Below, piece by piece: positions 62,859-64,000 of a stretch of 64,000 nucleotides of DNA (position 1 is its first letter; the number at the start of each line of letters is the position of its first letter). The notes beneath the pieces are model-generated. The model was not told where the DNA came from. It searched no databases and saw nothing but the letters and a program-made list of their open reading frames with translations. A program made the position numbers and the translations under genes. This stretch comes from Isoetes taiwanensis (Eukaryota > Streptophyta > Lycopodiopsida > Isoetales > Isoetaceae), in contig JAJEKV010000031.1 of assembly GCA_021234155.1 (NCBI GenBank), forward strand, positions 6,402,748 through 6,466,747, written 5' to 3'.

Positions 62859-63007
62859 TGGAAGAAAGCTTGGATGCACACTAACAGACAAAAATTCGAA
62901 TTAAGGATAGTTTTCGGGTCGGGGTGCTCTTTTTTGTGTAAATTAACAAGGTTCCGAAAAAAAGTGGGAATGGAATGAGTCCCACTTTAATTAAATACGA
63001 CTTTTAA

Positions 63008-64000
63008 TTGATATTGTCAATGCTAATACTCGGACTAATAATTTGTCAAAAACTATACATGTAACTTCTGTTGATCCATTCCTTTTCGTTCTTGCATTCA
63101 TATTAGTTTAAAATTATTGGTCAAAATGAGCAGGTGCCAGATGGTAGTCAAAATGAGCATACCTGCAATTAGCTCAACGTATTATGGCAACATTGAAGAA
63201 TCACAAAGATGGTGCTTAATTAGCAATCAACGTGGGTTACCAGATTCAGCTTAGACATTATGGCAGGCTCCTGGATTAAAGAAAATTATATCACTTGAGG
63301 TAGAAGTAGAATAAAACAGATCCACCTTTAACCGAAGGGCTTTCAGATCAAGGCAATCCTGGCCGTTGATTTTTGCCATGTTATAGGGCATAACAGGCAA
63401 GCAAACTCTGGAAGGGGTAACAACATGCATGATAATCCAGCGATGTGCATGATTCAACCCTGGATTCAGCTTCGAATGCTGATAATCTAGGCTGGGAGCA
63501 TCTACGAACCTCTGATAACAGAGAGATAAGCCTTCCGAACCTCTGAATATCGATCTACCGCTTCCCAGATCTCTGATAACCCAGCTAACAATCTATCAAA
63601 CCTCAGATAATCCAGCCATGGATGAGGAAGCTTGCCTGCCTGGTTAAAGGGAATAAACACCCCAACTCTCTGGGCTCGCCCGTTTATCTGAGGTAATGGG
63701 CTCTCAGGGCTGTTTATCTCCTTCATAAGGACTCTAGCATACATGCGACAGCCTTAACTGGCAGGCTTTTGGATCAAAGCAATCTTGAATGTCCGTTGCA
63801 GATCCGTGATATGCCAGAACTAGCTGATTGTAGCTTCGGATTCAGGTCTGGATGTTGATGTCTTGGTCTGGATACTGATAATTTTGCCCTGGGTCTGATA
63901 ATCATGCTATAGCCACTGATAAACATCGTTGTGGGTCTGATAATCCTGCATCGGGTCTTCATAATCCAGGCTTGGTATTCAGCGTCGGTAGCCTGCCGGT
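63008..64000. repeat. Non-coding flank with degenerate CTGATAATC repeat
   Basis: No gene recognised. From about 63430 to the end, CTGATAATC, CTGATAACC, CAGATAATCC and GTCTGATAATC recur at irregular 20-60 base spacing, often beside CTGGGT/CTGGAT. Open frames here are by-products of the repeat. Confidence 0.45.

Larger units (their letters stand above)
47391..63003. mobile_element. Candidate 15.6-kb composite DNA transposon with TTAA target duplication
   Basis: The left end (47391-47415) begins AAGTCGTATTTAATTA and ends AGAGTGGGAC. The right end (62979-63003) is its reverse complement with one mismatch. Both are flanked directly by TTAA (47387-47390 and 63004-63007). About 170 bases inside the left end starts the decayed transposase-like gene, oriented so that its 3' end faces the left terminus. 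Inside also lie a nested Gypsy element (51172-58937) and a HAD-like gene relic. Without the Gypsy element it would be about 7.8 kb. Ten of the 25 repeat bases are a self-complementary AT core, which weakens the evidence; the flanking GTCG and GTGGGAC blocks and the TTAA pair support it. The unit as a whole is inference. Confidence 0.5.

Overview
The window looks like nuclear DNA of a land plant. It is AT-rich, has intron-containing genes with GT-AG boundaries, and is packed with decayed Copia and Ty3/Gypsy retrotransposons, a LINE tail and DNA-transposon remains. The best-supported gene is PHYLLO, the plant menF-menD-menC-menH fusion for phylloquinone (vitamin K1) synthesis. Its menF module still carries the complete chorismate-binding domain. 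In seed plants, as I recall the published work, that part was lost to separate ICS genes. This and the short introns point to a non-seed plant (moss, lycophyte or fern grade) with a repeat-rich genome; I cannot name the species.

Layout. 0-2.4 kb: no host gene, but a short 5'-truncated LINE insertion with poly(A) and a 15-bp target-site duplication. 2.45-11.2 kb: two parts of one LTR family (2448-2603 and about 9849-11222, the latter followed by a tRNA-Met primer-binding site). Between them lie a remorin gene (+, 3350-4574), an unidentified minus-strand gene (5.8-9.0 kb) and a GC-rich palindrome. 11.2-16.1 kb: no recognisable gene.

16.1-32.0 kb: PHYLLO on the minus strand, 34 exons deduced here, all phase-consistent, about 2,033 codons, with catalytic motifs of all four enzymes intact. 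32.1-35.3 kb: a 1.08-kb direct duplication carrying two further copies of the palindrome. 35.3-38.1 kb: a HAD-like fragment with a tRNA-like sequence beside it, and one orphan exon. 38.77-42.3 kb: a copied scrap of PHYLLO exon 11 and intron 10 fused to a 5'-truncated Copia pol. 42.9-44.1 kb: an unrecognised minus-strand gene. 44.7-45.1 kb: a Gypsy LTR start. 45.1-46.8 kb: exon-like pieces of another unrecognised gene.

47.4-63.0 kb: possibly one composite DNA transposon. It is bounded by about 25-bp inverted repeats flanked by TTAA. Inside are a decayed transposase-like gene (47.6-50.6 kb, minus; it resembles DUF7869-type proteins), a nested and internally deleted Gypsy element (51.2-58.9 kb, minus), and a degenerate HAD/FCP1-like gene (59.2-61.7 kb, plus). 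Several copies of a second short palindrome family (arms TTTCTCGACT/AGTCGAGAAA) are found only in this block. 63.0-64.0 kb: non-coding, with a degenerate CTGATAATC repeat.

Functionally only PHYLLO and probably the remorin are confident host genes. The rest is a record of transposition, duplication and gene-fragment capture. I saw no rRNA, intact tRNA, CRISPR array or prokaryotic signal.
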